The translations under genes were made by a program, and so were the position numbers. The notes beneath the pieces were generated by a model. The model saw only the letters and a list, made by a program, of their open reading frames with translations. It did no database searches and was not told the origin of the DNA. A stretch of DNA of 64,000 nucleotides, taken from contig JXTB01000124.1 of the NCBI GenBank assembly GCA_002914805.1, positions 172,686-236,685 on the forward strand. Reading direction: 5' to 3'. Below, in pieces: positions 10,637-24,282 of this stretch. The first letter of the stretch is position 1, and each line of letters starts with the position of its first letter. The DNA comes from Parasponia andersonii (lineage: Eukaryota; Streptophyta; Magnoliopsida; Rosales; Cannabaceae).

Positions 10637-13600
10637 TCATCTCATGCTGCAGCACTGAGGCCTTACCTGTCTCTGTAGTTTATTCCACATGCAGATCATC
10701 TGCCTTGGAGACTGGTAATGTGCTGTGAAATAATCCTCGATGCATCCGAATTGGCAGAACTTAAAGCTGTGAACGTACTCAACTGGTTTTGAGCTGTTGA
10801 ATTTTTCCACCCACATTCCCATACTTACGTCTTCCATCTTGAACAACTGCAAAGCAGTTAAAAGATTATTTTAGCATTTCAACAATAACACCACGACCAT
10901 TTTAACATGTGACAAGGAAGAGAGACAAAGATAACATTATTTACCCTCAATTTATGTCTTCTAAACTCGGACACAATGAAGTGTGCAATGTCAGATGACA
11001 TAATGTAACCAGGTCCATTTGCATAAGGTGGATAAACTTCTTCTGGCCATTCCTGAACTCCAACAGAATGGGAATGGTTAGAGGATAATTCATGTTATTA
11101 TGCCAAAACAAAATAACAAAACCAAATCCAAAGCAAAATCAAAACTTGAGAGTGCATGCAGTAATCAACTCCAGACCCAAATGACGATGATTGTAAATTC
11201 TAAATAACTTATAGTTATTATTAATGTTCTTTTCTCTGCATGCTGAAACCAGCCCAGTCGATCCATCTTCCTCTCTTTTCCCCAAGGTAACAATTGAGAC
11301 TTAATCTCATCCCTTATGCCCAACCTTTAGTATCACATATCCACAAAATCACCAGTCAATCTTTTATTTCTGATTTCTAATCAAGGCAAATTAGAGTAAC
11401 CATGCTTCCGGATTATGACCACGTATAGCAAAAACCGAGGGAACTAATGAAACTAGTACATTAAGAAAACCAGTTGATCAAAGCCCGCCTTCATGTAGGT
11501 AGGTGCACAATCATTTGTGCTTGTAAGTGAAGCAGAGAGAAACATTAAGAATAACTTTCTCACCAAACGAGAGGATCAAAATAACAGACCACTAAAAATA
11601 TTGATTAAACAAATAAAATATGGACCTAATCTAATGACTGAATGTATTACAGTATTAGCACCAATAAGTTTTTCCATACCTGATATGTCACAGACCATTT
11701 ACCAAAACGCAGGGGCTTATGATAGTAATTTATGTTTCCCACATACAAACTCCTACCCTGAGGTACATTCTTTGCTTCATTGATAACTGCATCTACTCTT
11801 ACAAATGTGTCGTCATCACACTTCATAATGTACTTAGCAGACAACGATTGAACCTGTAGCAGAAATAACATCACGATACATGATTAGCTTTTAAGAATAT
11901 CAAACAATATCTAATTTAATTGTTTTGTTCCAAAACTCACCCCATATTCACAAATAGCCACAGTTTTCAACACAACGAGATCATAGTTATCCATGTAAGG
12001 CACAATAACAATATCACCAAAGAACTCTGCTTCTTTCTTTAACTCGACATTGACTTCCTTTCTGGCATGCTGTCAAGGTTATAGGTCAATGGGTTAAAAA
12101 CCTTGATTTTGTACATCAACTACTCACAATTTAAGTGCCCTGCTTCGAGTTTCTTACCAGTGCTACAAAAAAACGAACTACCACTTTTGAGGATTTGATA
12201 AGCCTGTGTTGCATCCATGACTTCCGCACCGCCATGCGCTCAGCAAAATGGTTGCCTGCAGAAAGGATACCGATGAAGAGTTCAACCTCCCCCTCAGGAA
12301 GAGGTGGGGCACGCCATTTGCTTGACATCTCAAGATGCTGCTGTGGGGCAATACTAGGATGTGATAAGGGCAAAGAAGCAGCAAATACAGAGTGAACATC
12401 AATGTCCCCACTCACGGATAGTCCGGTGGCATCCTCAAGAGTAAACCCCTGTCAATGTTATAAGAAGCTTTAAGAAAACATCCAACTTTATCATTTGGAA
12501 TTGAATAGATAGGTTGTATAATGTTACTCACAGTGCGGTAAGGAAAAGAGGTAACATGTCTCCCATCAACATTAATATGATAGCCCTCCAAACCAGCACT
12601 AAGAGTTAAAACAAACAGCTTCTCTTCCGCAAATGGGTATGGCCAGTCAACGGTTACCTTTTTTGTTCGGCCAATTAACCTGGTTAACCACCATGTGGCC
12701 TTGTTCTCCTCAAAATGACTGTTGTCATCACGTATCCACTTCTCACATTTTACCTGACCATCAACTACAGACAAATCTAATGAAGTACTGAAACAATTTG
12801 GGCACCATACAAAAGATGGATAAACTCAAAAAATAATGGAGAAATTGAGTAAGAAACACAAAATGAATTATTTTGGCAAGGTAATATTAGTACCCCCAAA
12901 GACATTATAAATTACTTTCTCAAAGTCTTTATCAAACTAAATCGAAAATAACGCCCCCCCAAGCCTTGGAAATTAAGTTGTCAGACTGTCGTTGTTCAGA
13001 TGAGATATTTAATGAACATACTACTTATGCAATATGCCAATAACTAATTTCATTTTTTTCTCGCAGTAGCTGATTGCCCACGTTCCAATTCAAAGCTATC
13101 AATCAAATCCGAGTCCAAAATCAGTCACATGCCATGTCCTCATAGTGCAAGCCTTACTTCTCATAAAGCAAACTCCCCCGCTTTAATATAGACTAAAAGT
13201 ACCAGCAACACCACAACTTCAGTTTCCTAGTTTCTTTACTAATTATATCAATAAAAGATCGTCACTAATCCCTACCAAACAATGGGTTCCTACTATCTTC
13301 TCATTTTGGACCAGCTAGAAAAAGACCCCGCAAAAAGCAACTCATTTTTACAACCACCACCAAACCTAAGCAAACCGAACAAAATATTTTAACCTTCTAC
13401 CTCTATAGCAACCATGGAAACCGTGCAAAAAGTACCCAAATTCTCAGATTAAACAATATAATTAATAACAACAACAACAACTCGATCAAAATCACTTACC
13501 AGTTTCTTCATCAGCTTTAGACTTCCAACCTTCACACCTCAGAGCAGTACCCCATTGCATCCTATAACAAGTGTTTTGCTCAATAACAGGTCTACCACTC

Positions 13601-14340
13601 CAATCTCCCTTTAACCTTGGATTGAAATGCAAAACCCTTGGTGGGTCTTCACCCTCCACAGTATCCAAGCCCTGCAACTCCATCTTGAACTGAGAAACCA
13701 TCACCGAGTCATCCCCATCTCTCAAAAGCGTTATCCTTGGGTCGTCTTCCGCATGTGCCGCTCTGGGCTTGCCCACCAGAGTTATGTGGGACCCCAGAGT
13801 CAACCCACATGGGATCACCATGACTTGCTTCTGGGCCGCAAACTCCGACCCGGATAGCGAAACCGAAGGCGGGCACGAATGGGACCGATTCTCAGCCTTC
13901 TTCGAAGCGATTCGGAGTTTTCCCGATTGGAGCTGATTCCAATACTTCTTCCCTTCTTCCCAGGCTACCTTCGCCGACTTGTAAAGCTCTGAATCACCGT
14001 CTTTGCTCCCGGAATCGAACGCTTTGCGATCGAAGACCAAGCTCGACAGAATCCTATGCTGGGGGACTCGACTCGGACTGGGTTGGAACGAGTTCTCGGA
14101 AACGCTTTCGAGAGGACGAGTCGGGGCTTCTCTCTGGTCCAAATTCTCCTCGCTGTTGAGCCTAATGGGCCGAATCATGGGCTCCTGAGACACGGCACTG
14201 AACCCGGTTCTGAAGACGAAGGGGATTTCCATGGTCACCATGATCAAATAGACCAACCCAACACCAATCAGTATCTGAATCGATCTCTTCCTGGTTAGAG
14301 AGATGAATGTATCGAATTTTTCCGATTTCCCTCTCCTCAT
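10637..14340 (-). CDS. GALT6-like (B3GALT): GT31 galactosyltransferase with galectin domain (GALT4/5/6 group, hydroxyproline O-galactosyltransferase type)
   Basis: Seven exons on the minus strand: 14340-13500, 12764-12532, 12448-12158, 12069-11941, 11853-11680, 11052-10945 and 10846-10637. All have GT-AG borders and join in frame to 661 residues, the usual family length. The product should be a Golgi type II membrane enzyme that adds galactose to hydroxyproline of arabinogalactan proteins (family knowledge). Visible features are a short basic cytosolic tail, one membrane anchor at about 21-43 ([15 protein letters not shown]), a stem region, and a galectin-type domain at about 170-358 ([14 protein letters not shown]). 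The GT31 catalytic domain runs from about 385 to the end, with [20 protein letters not shown], the metal-binding DDD at 511-513, [14 protein letters not shown] and MEDVSMGMW. The start is the first ATG and gives the family N-terminus. The GALT6 assignment leans on synteny with the bHLH79-like gene. Confidence 0.93.
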
Positions 14341-14451
14341 GAAGACGACCCCAATCCCAGAAATAGAAAAACTATTAAAATCTGGAACTGGGTTTTGGAT
14401 TTCACAACTCCCTGATTCGATTATGAACCGAGAAAGAAGACGAAGTTGCAG
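14341..14451 (-). promoter_or_regulatory. GALT 5' leader / core promoter
   Basis: About 110 bp separate the start codon from the compound microsatellite. The TA run at 14452-14466 is the only TATA-like sequence close by, and on the minus strand it would place transcription start near 14420-14435. This is inference from position only. Confidence 0.35.
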
Positions 14452-15016
<565 letters not shown>

Positions 15017-15025
15017 TATAATTTA

Positions 15026-16962
15026 CGGGGGAATTCTACAATACAACCCTATTTTTGGCTCTATTAATACATCTTTTCGTATCACCGTGGGATCTATATT
15101 TTGACGGTTTAGATGACTTGAAATATATAAGTTGAATTATGTGTTAACTGTATCTGATTATTATTTTTTGTTAGATTAAAAAAAAACATTTTCGACTTTC
15201 TTCTTCTCTACACAAAAATGAGTTGAAAATTTAATCAACCAAAATCAAATCCAACTGAATATTAGGTCAAATTGATCAAAATGGGTATTAATATCTGAAA
15301 GCTAGGATTCAGCTGAATACCATAGGCAAATTTAATGTGGTTTAATTCTCACATCCCATTCATCTTCTTCTTTTGTGAAATCTGAAACTTTGGAGTAGAT
15401 TTTGGCTTTAAAGACATAAACAAGTCGCGCCATTGAGGAAGGGTTGATTTCTTTTTAGTAACATAATTGATATTTCTTTCTTCATCCCCAACTCTCTTTC
15501 TCCCGCTCTAAAACTCCAAAAAATTGTATACCATTGAACTCAAATCAGCCAGAGGACCCCCTCAAAAAAAAAAAAATACAATAAAACAATCTAAGCAGGT
15601 GAAAGACGAAAAAGAAAATGATAGTAAATGAATTTGGCCAAAAGCCTTCTCTAGGAAATCTATTCGTGTATCTCTTTCTTTCTTTATTTCTTCTTTTCTC
15701 TCTCTGTATAGCTCATAAATCTATAATGCCATTAGTGATGGTCACGGAAAATGCTAACAGAATCTTTCAACATACTAACGCAATCTAATCTTGTTATAAT
15801 ACTGTATATTACACTCACATTTTCACACTTGTTTTGGGCCTTTAATGCTACTAAGATTATATCTCAGCTATTGAATATGGGTGTATAAGAACATCATTTT
15901 TCCAGGAATGCATTGTAGAAATTCCCTCAATTTATATAACAAGATATCAATAAACATTAAACAACTTCTCTGGTCTCTCGAAAAGAAAGAAAAAAAATTT
16001 CTCTTTATTTTAAAAAATGTTCTCAAATTAAAAATAACGTTAATTAAAAAAAGAAACATATTTTAAGGGAATTTCTACAATGCATCCATAGAAAAGGGAT
16101 GTTTTTATACACCCATATTCAATGGTTGGGATCCAATCTTAGTAGCATTAAAGACCCAAAACAAGTGTGGAAATATAAGTGTAATACACATGATTATAAC
16201 TAGAAAAGATTTCGTCAGTATGTTGAAAGATTATGTTAGTATTTTCTATAATCATCACCAATGGCATTACAGATTTATGAGCTAGACAGAGAGAGAAAAG
16301 GAGAGATAGAGAGAGAAGGAGATACACGGATAGATTTCCTAGAGAATGCTTTTGACCAAATTCATTTAAGATCATTATCTTTTTCGTCTTTCGCTCGCTT
16401 AGATTTTTTTTACTGTATTTTTTTTTTTTGAGGGGGTCCTCTAACTGATCTGGGTTCAATGGTCTGCAATTTTTTGGAGTTTTACATCGAGAGAAGGAGA
16501 GTTGGGGATAAAGAGAGAAGTAGCAATTATCTTACTAAAAAGAAATCAATCTATCCTCAATGAAGCAATTGTTTATGTTTTTGAAGCCAAAATTTACTCC
16601 AAAGTTTCAAATTTTACAAAGTAAGAAGACGAATGGGATGTGAAAATTAAACCACATTAAATTTGCCCATGATATTGAGCCAAATCCTAGCCTTTAGATA
16701 TTAATACCCATTTTGATCAATTTGATGTAATATTCAGCCAGATTTGATTTTGGTTGATTAAATTTTCAACCCATCTCTATGTAGAGGAGAAGAAAACCGA
16801 AAGTATTTTTTTTAATCTAACAAAAAGTAATAATCAGATACAGTTAACACACAATTTAACTTATATACTTAAGTCATCTAACCCATCAAAATATAGATTC
16901 GACGATGATACAAAATGATGTATTGATAAAGCCAAAAACAAAGATTGTATTGTAGAATTCTC
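15026..16962. mobile_element. Giant foldback element (two about 0.9-kb inverted arms)
   Basis: The left arm (about 15026-15927) is mirrored as reverse complement by the right arm (about 16067-16962), separated by about 140 bp. Corresponding landmarks are 'gaattctacaatacaa' at 15031 versus 'ttgtattgtagaattc' at 16945, and 'cccatattcaatg' at 16111 versus its complement near 15873. The arms are clearly alike but diverged by small indels and substitutions. Each arm also has its own ends: GGGAATTYCTACAATRCA at both extremities, as if two copies of one roughly 900-bp TIR element had inserted head to head. TATAATTTA flanks the whole structure exactly (15017-15025 and 16963-16971), a 9-bp duplication as made by Mutator-type transposition. 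No protein-coding frame is credible. Confidence 0.85.
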
Positions 16963-17422
16963 TATAATTTATGAGAAATTTTGTACTAAATTATGATAAT
17001 ACAATATTGAATATTGATAGTCATATCACACAAACTCTTTCAAAACTAAATAGTAACTAAATAAGATAATAACTTCCTTAGTCCTTTCAAAAAAATAAAT
17101 AAATAACCGTCTTAGTTTTTAGATTGCAAGATAAATATTTAACTAAGAATTATTCGAAAGAATGCAGATCATTGATAATTATTTTTTTCTCTCGCATGCT
17201 TAATATTGTTAAAGGAGAATGAAATTTAAAAATGCCAAAAAAAAGGGATTGTAAGAAAGTGATCACAAATTTAGTGAGATTGGTAACCCTCAACATATTC
17301 TATCTCAAATTATTGCTATGTTCACCTATCTTTAAAAGAAAGAGTTCGAAGAAGAAGGAAAAAAAAATATCACAATCGTACAAATATTCGTAGCCTAACT
17401 AATTATGTAAGGTATTTTTTAA

Positions 17423-17611
17423 GGATAATGCTAGATTCACTAAAATTTGTACCAATTTTTAATACACATTTGAATTGACATTATTTAATTAGTGTATTAA
17501 AACTTACCAAAAATAAGTTAATCACATTCAGCAATTGAATATTGTCAACTCACAATCCACATATATTGTATTAAAAATTTAGTAAAAATTTTGGTACATA
17601 TAGCATTATCC
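17423..17611. mobile_element. MITE, 189 bp, TIR GGATAATGCTA
   Basis: It starts GGATAATGCTAGATTC and ends TATAGCATTATCC. The TIRs continue imperfectly for about 40 bp (words TTTTTAATACA and TGTATTAAAAA). The flanks ATTTTTTAA and ATTTTCTTA match at 7 of 9 positions. Non-coding. Confidence 0.75.
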
Positions 17612-18442
17612 ATTTTCTTAACATGCAAATGTAAGTATAAGATTATGTTTAGTACGAGAGAAAAGGTAGAGAAAAAAAAAAATCAAGGAAAAAATAGAAA
17701 ATATGTGATCATTTGTTAGGAAGAAAAAAAAACTTAAAAAAATAGAAAAAGGAATAGATGGAGTCTACAAACTCTTTTCCTCCAAATAAAGGAGTTTAAT
17801 TAATAGATTATTCTTATATATTGACTTTTAAAATAATAATAATAAAAGTAAAATAATAATTTTAAAATAAATTAATTTTCTTTTTACTCTATGTATCAAA
17901 CAATAAATATTTTCCTTTTTTAATTTCTACACATTTTTTTATCGCTCCTATTTTTTCTTCTCATCCCATTTTCTTTCCACTGTGCCAAACATGCCCAACT
18001 AAACAAATGAACTTACAAATTTCAAAACTCAACAGGGCTCTAGTGGAAGTGGGCATTGCAAAATGACGACGTACAAAACGCCTTTCTTTGTGCTCAAATT
18101 AAATGAGAGGGGAATCTTTATTGAAAGATCCGCCTGTTTTCTCTCTGTGATATGGTTCTCAAAACAAAATATTAATCAACATATTAATAATTAATTAGAT
18201 GCCCGGCAGAGGTCTCACTCTCACCCCAAAATTTACAGATTTGTTATTGTATTTTGCGCTCTTCACTCGCCAACATTTTTTTTCTTTTTACAACTTTTTG
18301 TTATTAAAAAAAAACTATTATTCCCGTTCGTTACTACAACCCCAATACTAAAAATATTATTTTTATATTCAATTTAATTATATAATTTATTCCTTTCTTC
18401 TATGGTTGTCAGTTGATTGAAAGAAAGTTCTTTGGTCATTTG

Positions 18443-18490
18443 CAAAAAAAAAACCAAAAACCAAAAACCAAAAACCAAAAACCAAAAACA
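18443..18490. repeat. (CCAAAAA)n short tandem repeat
   Basis: About six head-to-tail heptamers. Confidence 0.85.
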
Positions 18491-20818
18491 AGAAACAAAA
18501 GTTTTTGGGCAAAGATTGTCCTATAATAATGTTCGTAATTTTCTATAAAGTTGGTACCTATAAACTTGCTATACTGGCATATTGCTTTGCTTTCTTGTTT
18601 TATTATTTCCATTGAATTTCTCGAAGTTTACTCAGTCATGAAACTTCACTCAATGACAAAAGGAGAGAAATGAATATTTCAAAGCTAGATCAAAGGAATA
18701 TCTGCCGAAAAAAAACACGCTAGTTCAGAGGAAGCAATCAAATAAATTATTCTCCAAGCCAAAAAATATTTAAATAAACAATTGAAAAGCTCTTTGGCTT
18801 GATTCATGTTAGCTTTTATAGAAACGACACTTTGATTTCACGGGAAGTCATTCTGCCATAATTATGTTCTTGATTATGATCAAGTTACAGCAACAATAAT
18901 AATTAACCAAAAAAACCCCCAATAGAGCCCTTCTCCTTAGCAAAACTTGACTACTCCAAAGAAATTTAGAGTTGTCCCACCGATGAGGTACAAGAAAATT
19001 TTACATAAACATAATATATTATGATATAAAATTATCATATGCTAATGAAGAAAATAATTTTGGAGGAAAAGATTTTGATTCCCAAATTCATTTTCATGAC
19101 AATTTAACACAACATTTATGAAAGCGACATTAAACAAGTGGAAAGTTGCAAATGTCGATAGCTTTTAAACTTGAGAATGACATAAAGAGTTTAAAACGCT
19201 AGATTTGTTGCAAACAATAAATTTGGTTGCTACATGTCACAGTCCCACCCCAAAAAAGAGCAATATATTTCTTTTTCACTTTTTCACCGGAAAAATTTTC
19301 AAGTCGTTCAAGCTAGTTAGCGGCAACGTTGTGGCGAAACAACTAGAAGAATATTGTAAATGCCTATATTGATGTACAAGGAATGCAATTAAAGCAAAGT
19401 AACAATTTAGCGAGTAAGTTATAGTTTAAAAAATAGATAAATAAACAAAAAGAACAAACAAAAAAAAAAAAAACAGAAGTAAGTTTATTTCTTTCCTTCA
19501 TAGCAAAGAAAAGTTGTTTTGTTTTGTATTTTTCTTTTTATCTTTTTTCGGTTGGAACAGAGATACTGCACTTAGCAATGCATGAATATTTGAATGTGCA
19601 TTTTGTCCAAATTAGTCCGAGCTTCTAACATCCACATATTATTAACTTCCTTAATAAGAAAAAAAAATTTAAAAAAAAAAAAAGCGGAATGTCAAGACAA
19701 TAAGACATTTTGACTTTTATTCACTTACTTAAGAGTCCTATCCATTTGTTAAAATTTAGAAGAATACTGAAAAAAAAAAAACACATATATATATTTGATT
19801 AGGATAGTCGATATAGACATAAAACTCACAGTTTGATCTAGGGGAAATCATACAAATGAAGGATCTTGAGCAACTTCAATACATTAAAGGGGAAATTAGC
19901 AGGCTGAGTAACAAATCATGGGGTTAACTTTTCATGTTTAACAATTTCTCTTTAGTTTTTTTGTTATAGCATTTTTTTACTATGAAGTTTTCAGTTTGCC
20001 TCTAAATTTCATCTNATATATATATATATATATTTTTAAATTGAGCTTAGCTAATGACATCTATTTATTATAAATTAAAAAAAATACCAATTATTATTCA
20101 ATTCTCACTCTACCCCATTAGAGATAATAGATTTCACGCCTACTCCGGTGTGACTCAAATCTCACTCCATTCACGCCTATCCCAATGTAACTCAAATTCA
20201 AGACCAAAATTTCAAATAATGAATGTTCTTATCGCTTAAGTCAATTCACTTCGTTTGACCAATTATATTTCTATATATACTTAGTTAACTACTATATCAC
20301 AAATTTTGAAATTTGAAACTAATATTTATAAAAGTAACTTCAGCAAAAAAAAAAAAAAGTGTCTTGAATGAGATTCTTTATTTAACATAGTTTTATCTTG
20401 TGCCAAATTTATAACGCGATAAAATTTAACATGCATTAACAATTACAATACTACTATTATTTTAAATTTAGCGTACATGTATATACTAAATATATTGTCA
20501 AATTCTATATATGTATATATTATTAATTTTTTTCATTAAATTTTGTTTATGATTCTAGCTTTATTAAGAAACTTTTCCAAATTAAAGTTCTCATTCACTA
20601 ATTTCCTTATATTCATTGACCCTTCGTTCATTTATATAGAAGAATAAATTTATATTGATAGATGAATGTGTATGTTTATTATGAATAGTTTACTGTTTGG
20701 AATTACTTTTAGAGAGTTACTTTTACCGTTTAAAATATAGTTGAGAAAAACGTAAAAAAAAGGCATTTGATAAATTCAAGTTTTGGAAAATCTTTTTATA
20801 TAATCATTATTTTAAGTA

Positions 20819-20862
20819 GAATTTGAGAATCATTATAGTTGAGAATTTGAGAATCATTATAG
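20819..20862. repeat. 22-bp tandem duplication
   Basis: Two identical adjacent copies, each starting 'gaatttgagaatcatt'. Confidence 0.9.
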
Positions 20863-21204
20863 TTGATTCCACAGAGTTGGTTCTGGTGTCATCGTACAAA
20901 ATTTTTGAATTACAATTTAAAGACACACATACTCTACAATAAAACTTCGATAAATGAATGCTTGATATATTAATATAATAAAATTTTCTGGTCTCAACTA
21001 TGATCAATGTACTAAATTAATATTCTCGTAAAATACATAAGATAATAATTTTTTGTAGTGCCTTTAAGGCCTATAAAAATAACATATAAACATTCATAAT
21101 ATTAATAATTTTTTTCTAGATAATTTTAATTTTCTTAATTCTATTCTTTTTCAAACTAAATCTAAAATTATTATTTGGACTTAAATTAAATTTAGTCTTA
21201 TCTC

Positions 21205-21303
21205 TAATTTTTGTAATGTATACAACACATTCGGTATGTGATTTGAAATCATTATGATAATTTTTGTAATGTATACAACACATTCGGTATGTGATTTGAA
21301 ATC
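21205..21303. repeat. 53-bp tandem duplication
   Basis: Two adjacent copies, the second slightly shorter, identical over 'gtatacaacacattcggta' and the following 'tgtgatttgaaat'. Confidence 0.9.
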
Positions 21304-21513
21304 CATTCATAATGATTTGAATTCTAGAAGTAAAACTAGTGACTATTTATAAATATCATGTTCAATATATTTGAAAAATCTTGAAATACTATATTTTTTA
21401 AGGTATTAAATTTTAAAACTACATTTATCGTATGTGTATTCACTTATCTCTTTTTTTTGAAGGGTTCCTCAAGGAAATGAAATTAATAACTAGCCAAATT
21501 TAGCTATAATAAG

Positions 21514-24282
21514 TGTAAAATCCCCCGATTCCACACACGTATGTAATGATATTTATATAATTATTTAGTAAAATCGGAAGACGCTACTCGACTTAGAACT
21601 GATAAAATAGTGAAAATTTAAAACTTTTTAAATTTTATGGGAGAAAAAGAAAAATTCTTCTCATAATTATACATAGTCTAATTTATACGTATATACATAC
21701 TCACATTGTGGACCTCTCATAAAAATATACATAATGTACACACACTCAATAATTACAAAATCCTCTATTAGAAAACCACAGCGTCAAAATACTCATATAC
21801 ACAAGCCGCGATCAGAAAGTCAATGCTGCTCCTCTAACTCACATATCATCCGTACTTTCTGCAATATAAGAATATTAATAAGTATAAAACTCAGTAAGTA
21901 ACATATGCAGATGCAGAGTACATATAACATGAAACAAATGGTCATATAGTTGGGATCCATGTATATATTATAATGCCTAATAAGACCGTGGATTGCATAC
22001 TGAGCCACTCAGAGAACATATAACATATCACGAGCTATATAGAGGTCTCGAGCCCCAAAAATCCCCTCTGTGTACAGCAGAGATCCACCCCATACCGCCG
22101 TCAGAATGTTCCCGAAGGAACCATAGTGTCCCCGAAAGGACTAGAGTATTCCCGAAGGAGCCAAAGTGTCCCCGAATGAACTATATCACATATTTTGGCA
22201 CTGGCCTGCCACACCCTATTCACCAATACTCGTCGAGCAATACAAATACACCACGTGTTAATATCTCATGCAAGACTGACTAACAGATACGTACATACAC
22301 ATATCCAAATATTTTATATTCACATTAAATAAAGAATTTCTTACATTGCAGGTGTAACGTTATTTACCTTATGTCCTACAAAAAAGATAGTGAAAAGGGT
22401 CAGTATCCTCAGTGGTAAGGTGTGTGGAAGACCTGATATCGATTTTATTACTAGAATGATTACTATAATGTAAAATGCTTAAAGAAAGCAACCACAAGCA
22501 TAAATCACAACTTTCACAAAATCAAGCAATCTAATCATAAAATGAACCAAAATGGCACATACTTTCATAAAAACTAGTCCATTTGCTTCTAAATAGTACC
22601 ATTTGGTTTTAAAAATATTTGGACAGCACCTCCCTTATTTTTAGGACATTCCCACATGATTAAAATCATGGTTTAAGATCTGCAATAACAATCCACAAGC
22701 CAATTCCCACATATACACCTCAATGAGGATCATTTAGAACAACCTAAGTGCACTTGAATTCCTTTCGGTTTAGACAAAGTTTAAAATCACTTTTACACTT
22801 ATATATCATCATAACCAGCCAATAAATAGGTGTAATCTACATAAAAAGATCGATGTCTTACACATTCCAAGTAATGAAATCAAATTACAAGTGTAGATAA
22901 CTTATTCCAATAATGAAAACACTTGAATCCACAAATAGCAAACTTTGGGACTTTAAATCTAACTTTAATCCTCCACTTAAATTATATGTTTATAACCATA
23001 TATAAGGTTTTCTAGGACCTTTATTCATCAAATAAAAGCTTTGATTTAAAGGCTAATGCAATAGAAATAAATTACCAATTCCAAATTCCATAAAAGCCTC
23101 ACATTGACTAGTTTGAACCTTTGTTGAAGCTCTTGCCTTCTTCTTCCACAAAACTAATTTCTATGGCTTAGAAATTGATCTTAGGACTCAAGAGAATCTA
23201 AAGGAATTATTTAAGTGGTATCAAGTGGAGAATTGAAATAATAAAACAAAACCTAAGAAGAAGAATTAGTAGAATTACCTTGACTAGTTTGGACTTATCT
23301 TGCTTTTTTGAGCTCTAAATTGAGTTCTACCACTTAGAAACTCTTGACAATGGTTAATGGGAGCTGAGAGAAGTCTAAAAATGAGTGGGAGAGTTTCAGG
23401 TTGTGGCTAGAGAGAAAGGAGAAGAAAATGACCAGATTTGGTCCAAAAGTGGTACTTAATAACTAAGAAATGGCATAACTTAAGTTCTAAGGGGTATTTT
23501 GAGAATCTTACACCTTACTTTCCATGTGTCCAGCTCTAAAACATCCTTAGCATACTCACCACGTTGCTGGTCCATCCTATACACCTAAGTATAGACCAAA
23601 ATAGTGAAACCTAGCTTAAGAAGTGAAAACTAGTCATACTTTGACCTATAATCCCATATGGTCAATCTTATTGTAATCTAGTGAAACCTTGCCCTATAAA
23701 CAATCATTAAATATAAAAAAGAGTCAATTAGACTCCAATTAATAATGCAAACAAAGTATCAATGCCTAATTATTAGAGTGCACAAAGATGACATTACGCG
23801 ATTAAGCTTAATCTAAGCTAGTTTAGTGTAATTAAACACAGTTCAGTACAGTAACTGCCACCTCATGCTTATCTGAAACCAACATTTTGGAAAATACTAG
23901 AAATAGTTTCTACACATTAAATAAAAGCTATTTGAAGTTTAAAATTTGGCTCCGAAAAGCGTAAAAAATACATTTTACCGAAAAACTACTATTTGACCAA
24001 GTTATCAACAGATATGATTTTAATGCATGTTCGTATAGTATTACTATTCATAAATGTATTCTTTGTCCCTTTCACACACCAAACTCTCTCTCTCTGAGAG
24101 TACTGAGCCTCTACACTGTATGGGAACACTTCTACAAATATTAGTACAATAATACAGATTATTTAACAATCAGAATGAGTAATTTACCATGAAATTGATA
24201 CTAGTTGATTGATATGTCTATTATGCAATATGAATATGTTTATTATTAGCTTATTATGTATGTAAGAATCTTGGGCATCACA
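21514..24282. mobile_element. Solo LTR, about 2.77 kb, with TSD ATAAG
   Basis: The block starts TGTAAAATCCCCCG and ends TTGGGCATCACA, the TG...CA ends of an LTR. It is bounded on both sides by the exact 5-bp repeat ATAAG (21509-21513 and 24283-24287). The interior has no gag or pol coding. It holds a small tandem array at 22106-22187. The structure fits a solo LTR left after recombination between the two LTRs of a retrotransposon, probably Ty3/gypsy judging by the TGTAA start and large size. Orientation was not determined. Confidence 0.75.
22106..22187. repeat. About 40-bp tandem repeat inside the solo LTR
   Basis: Two copies of a unit containing TTCCCGAAGGA and AGTGTCCCCGAA, each itself made of two similar half-units built on CCCGAA. 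Confidence 0.8.

Larger units (their letters stand above)
17612..21513. other. Intergenic, AT-rich; three small tandem repeats
   Basis: No gene found. It contains a CCAAAAA heptamer array at 18443-18490, a 22-bp perfect tandem pair at 20819-20862, and a 53-bp near-perfect tandem pair starting at 21205 (second copy from 21258, word 'gtatacaacacattcggta'). Confidence 0.6.

Noticed and set aside
11517..12395. Plus-strand frames across the GALT exons
   Set aside because: They are shadows of the minus-strand GALT exons, whose splice sites and domain order are unambiguous.
21993..22283. 96-residue plus-strand frame with repeated PKEPK-like words
   Set aside because: It translates the CCCGAAGGA tandem repeat inside the solo LTR.
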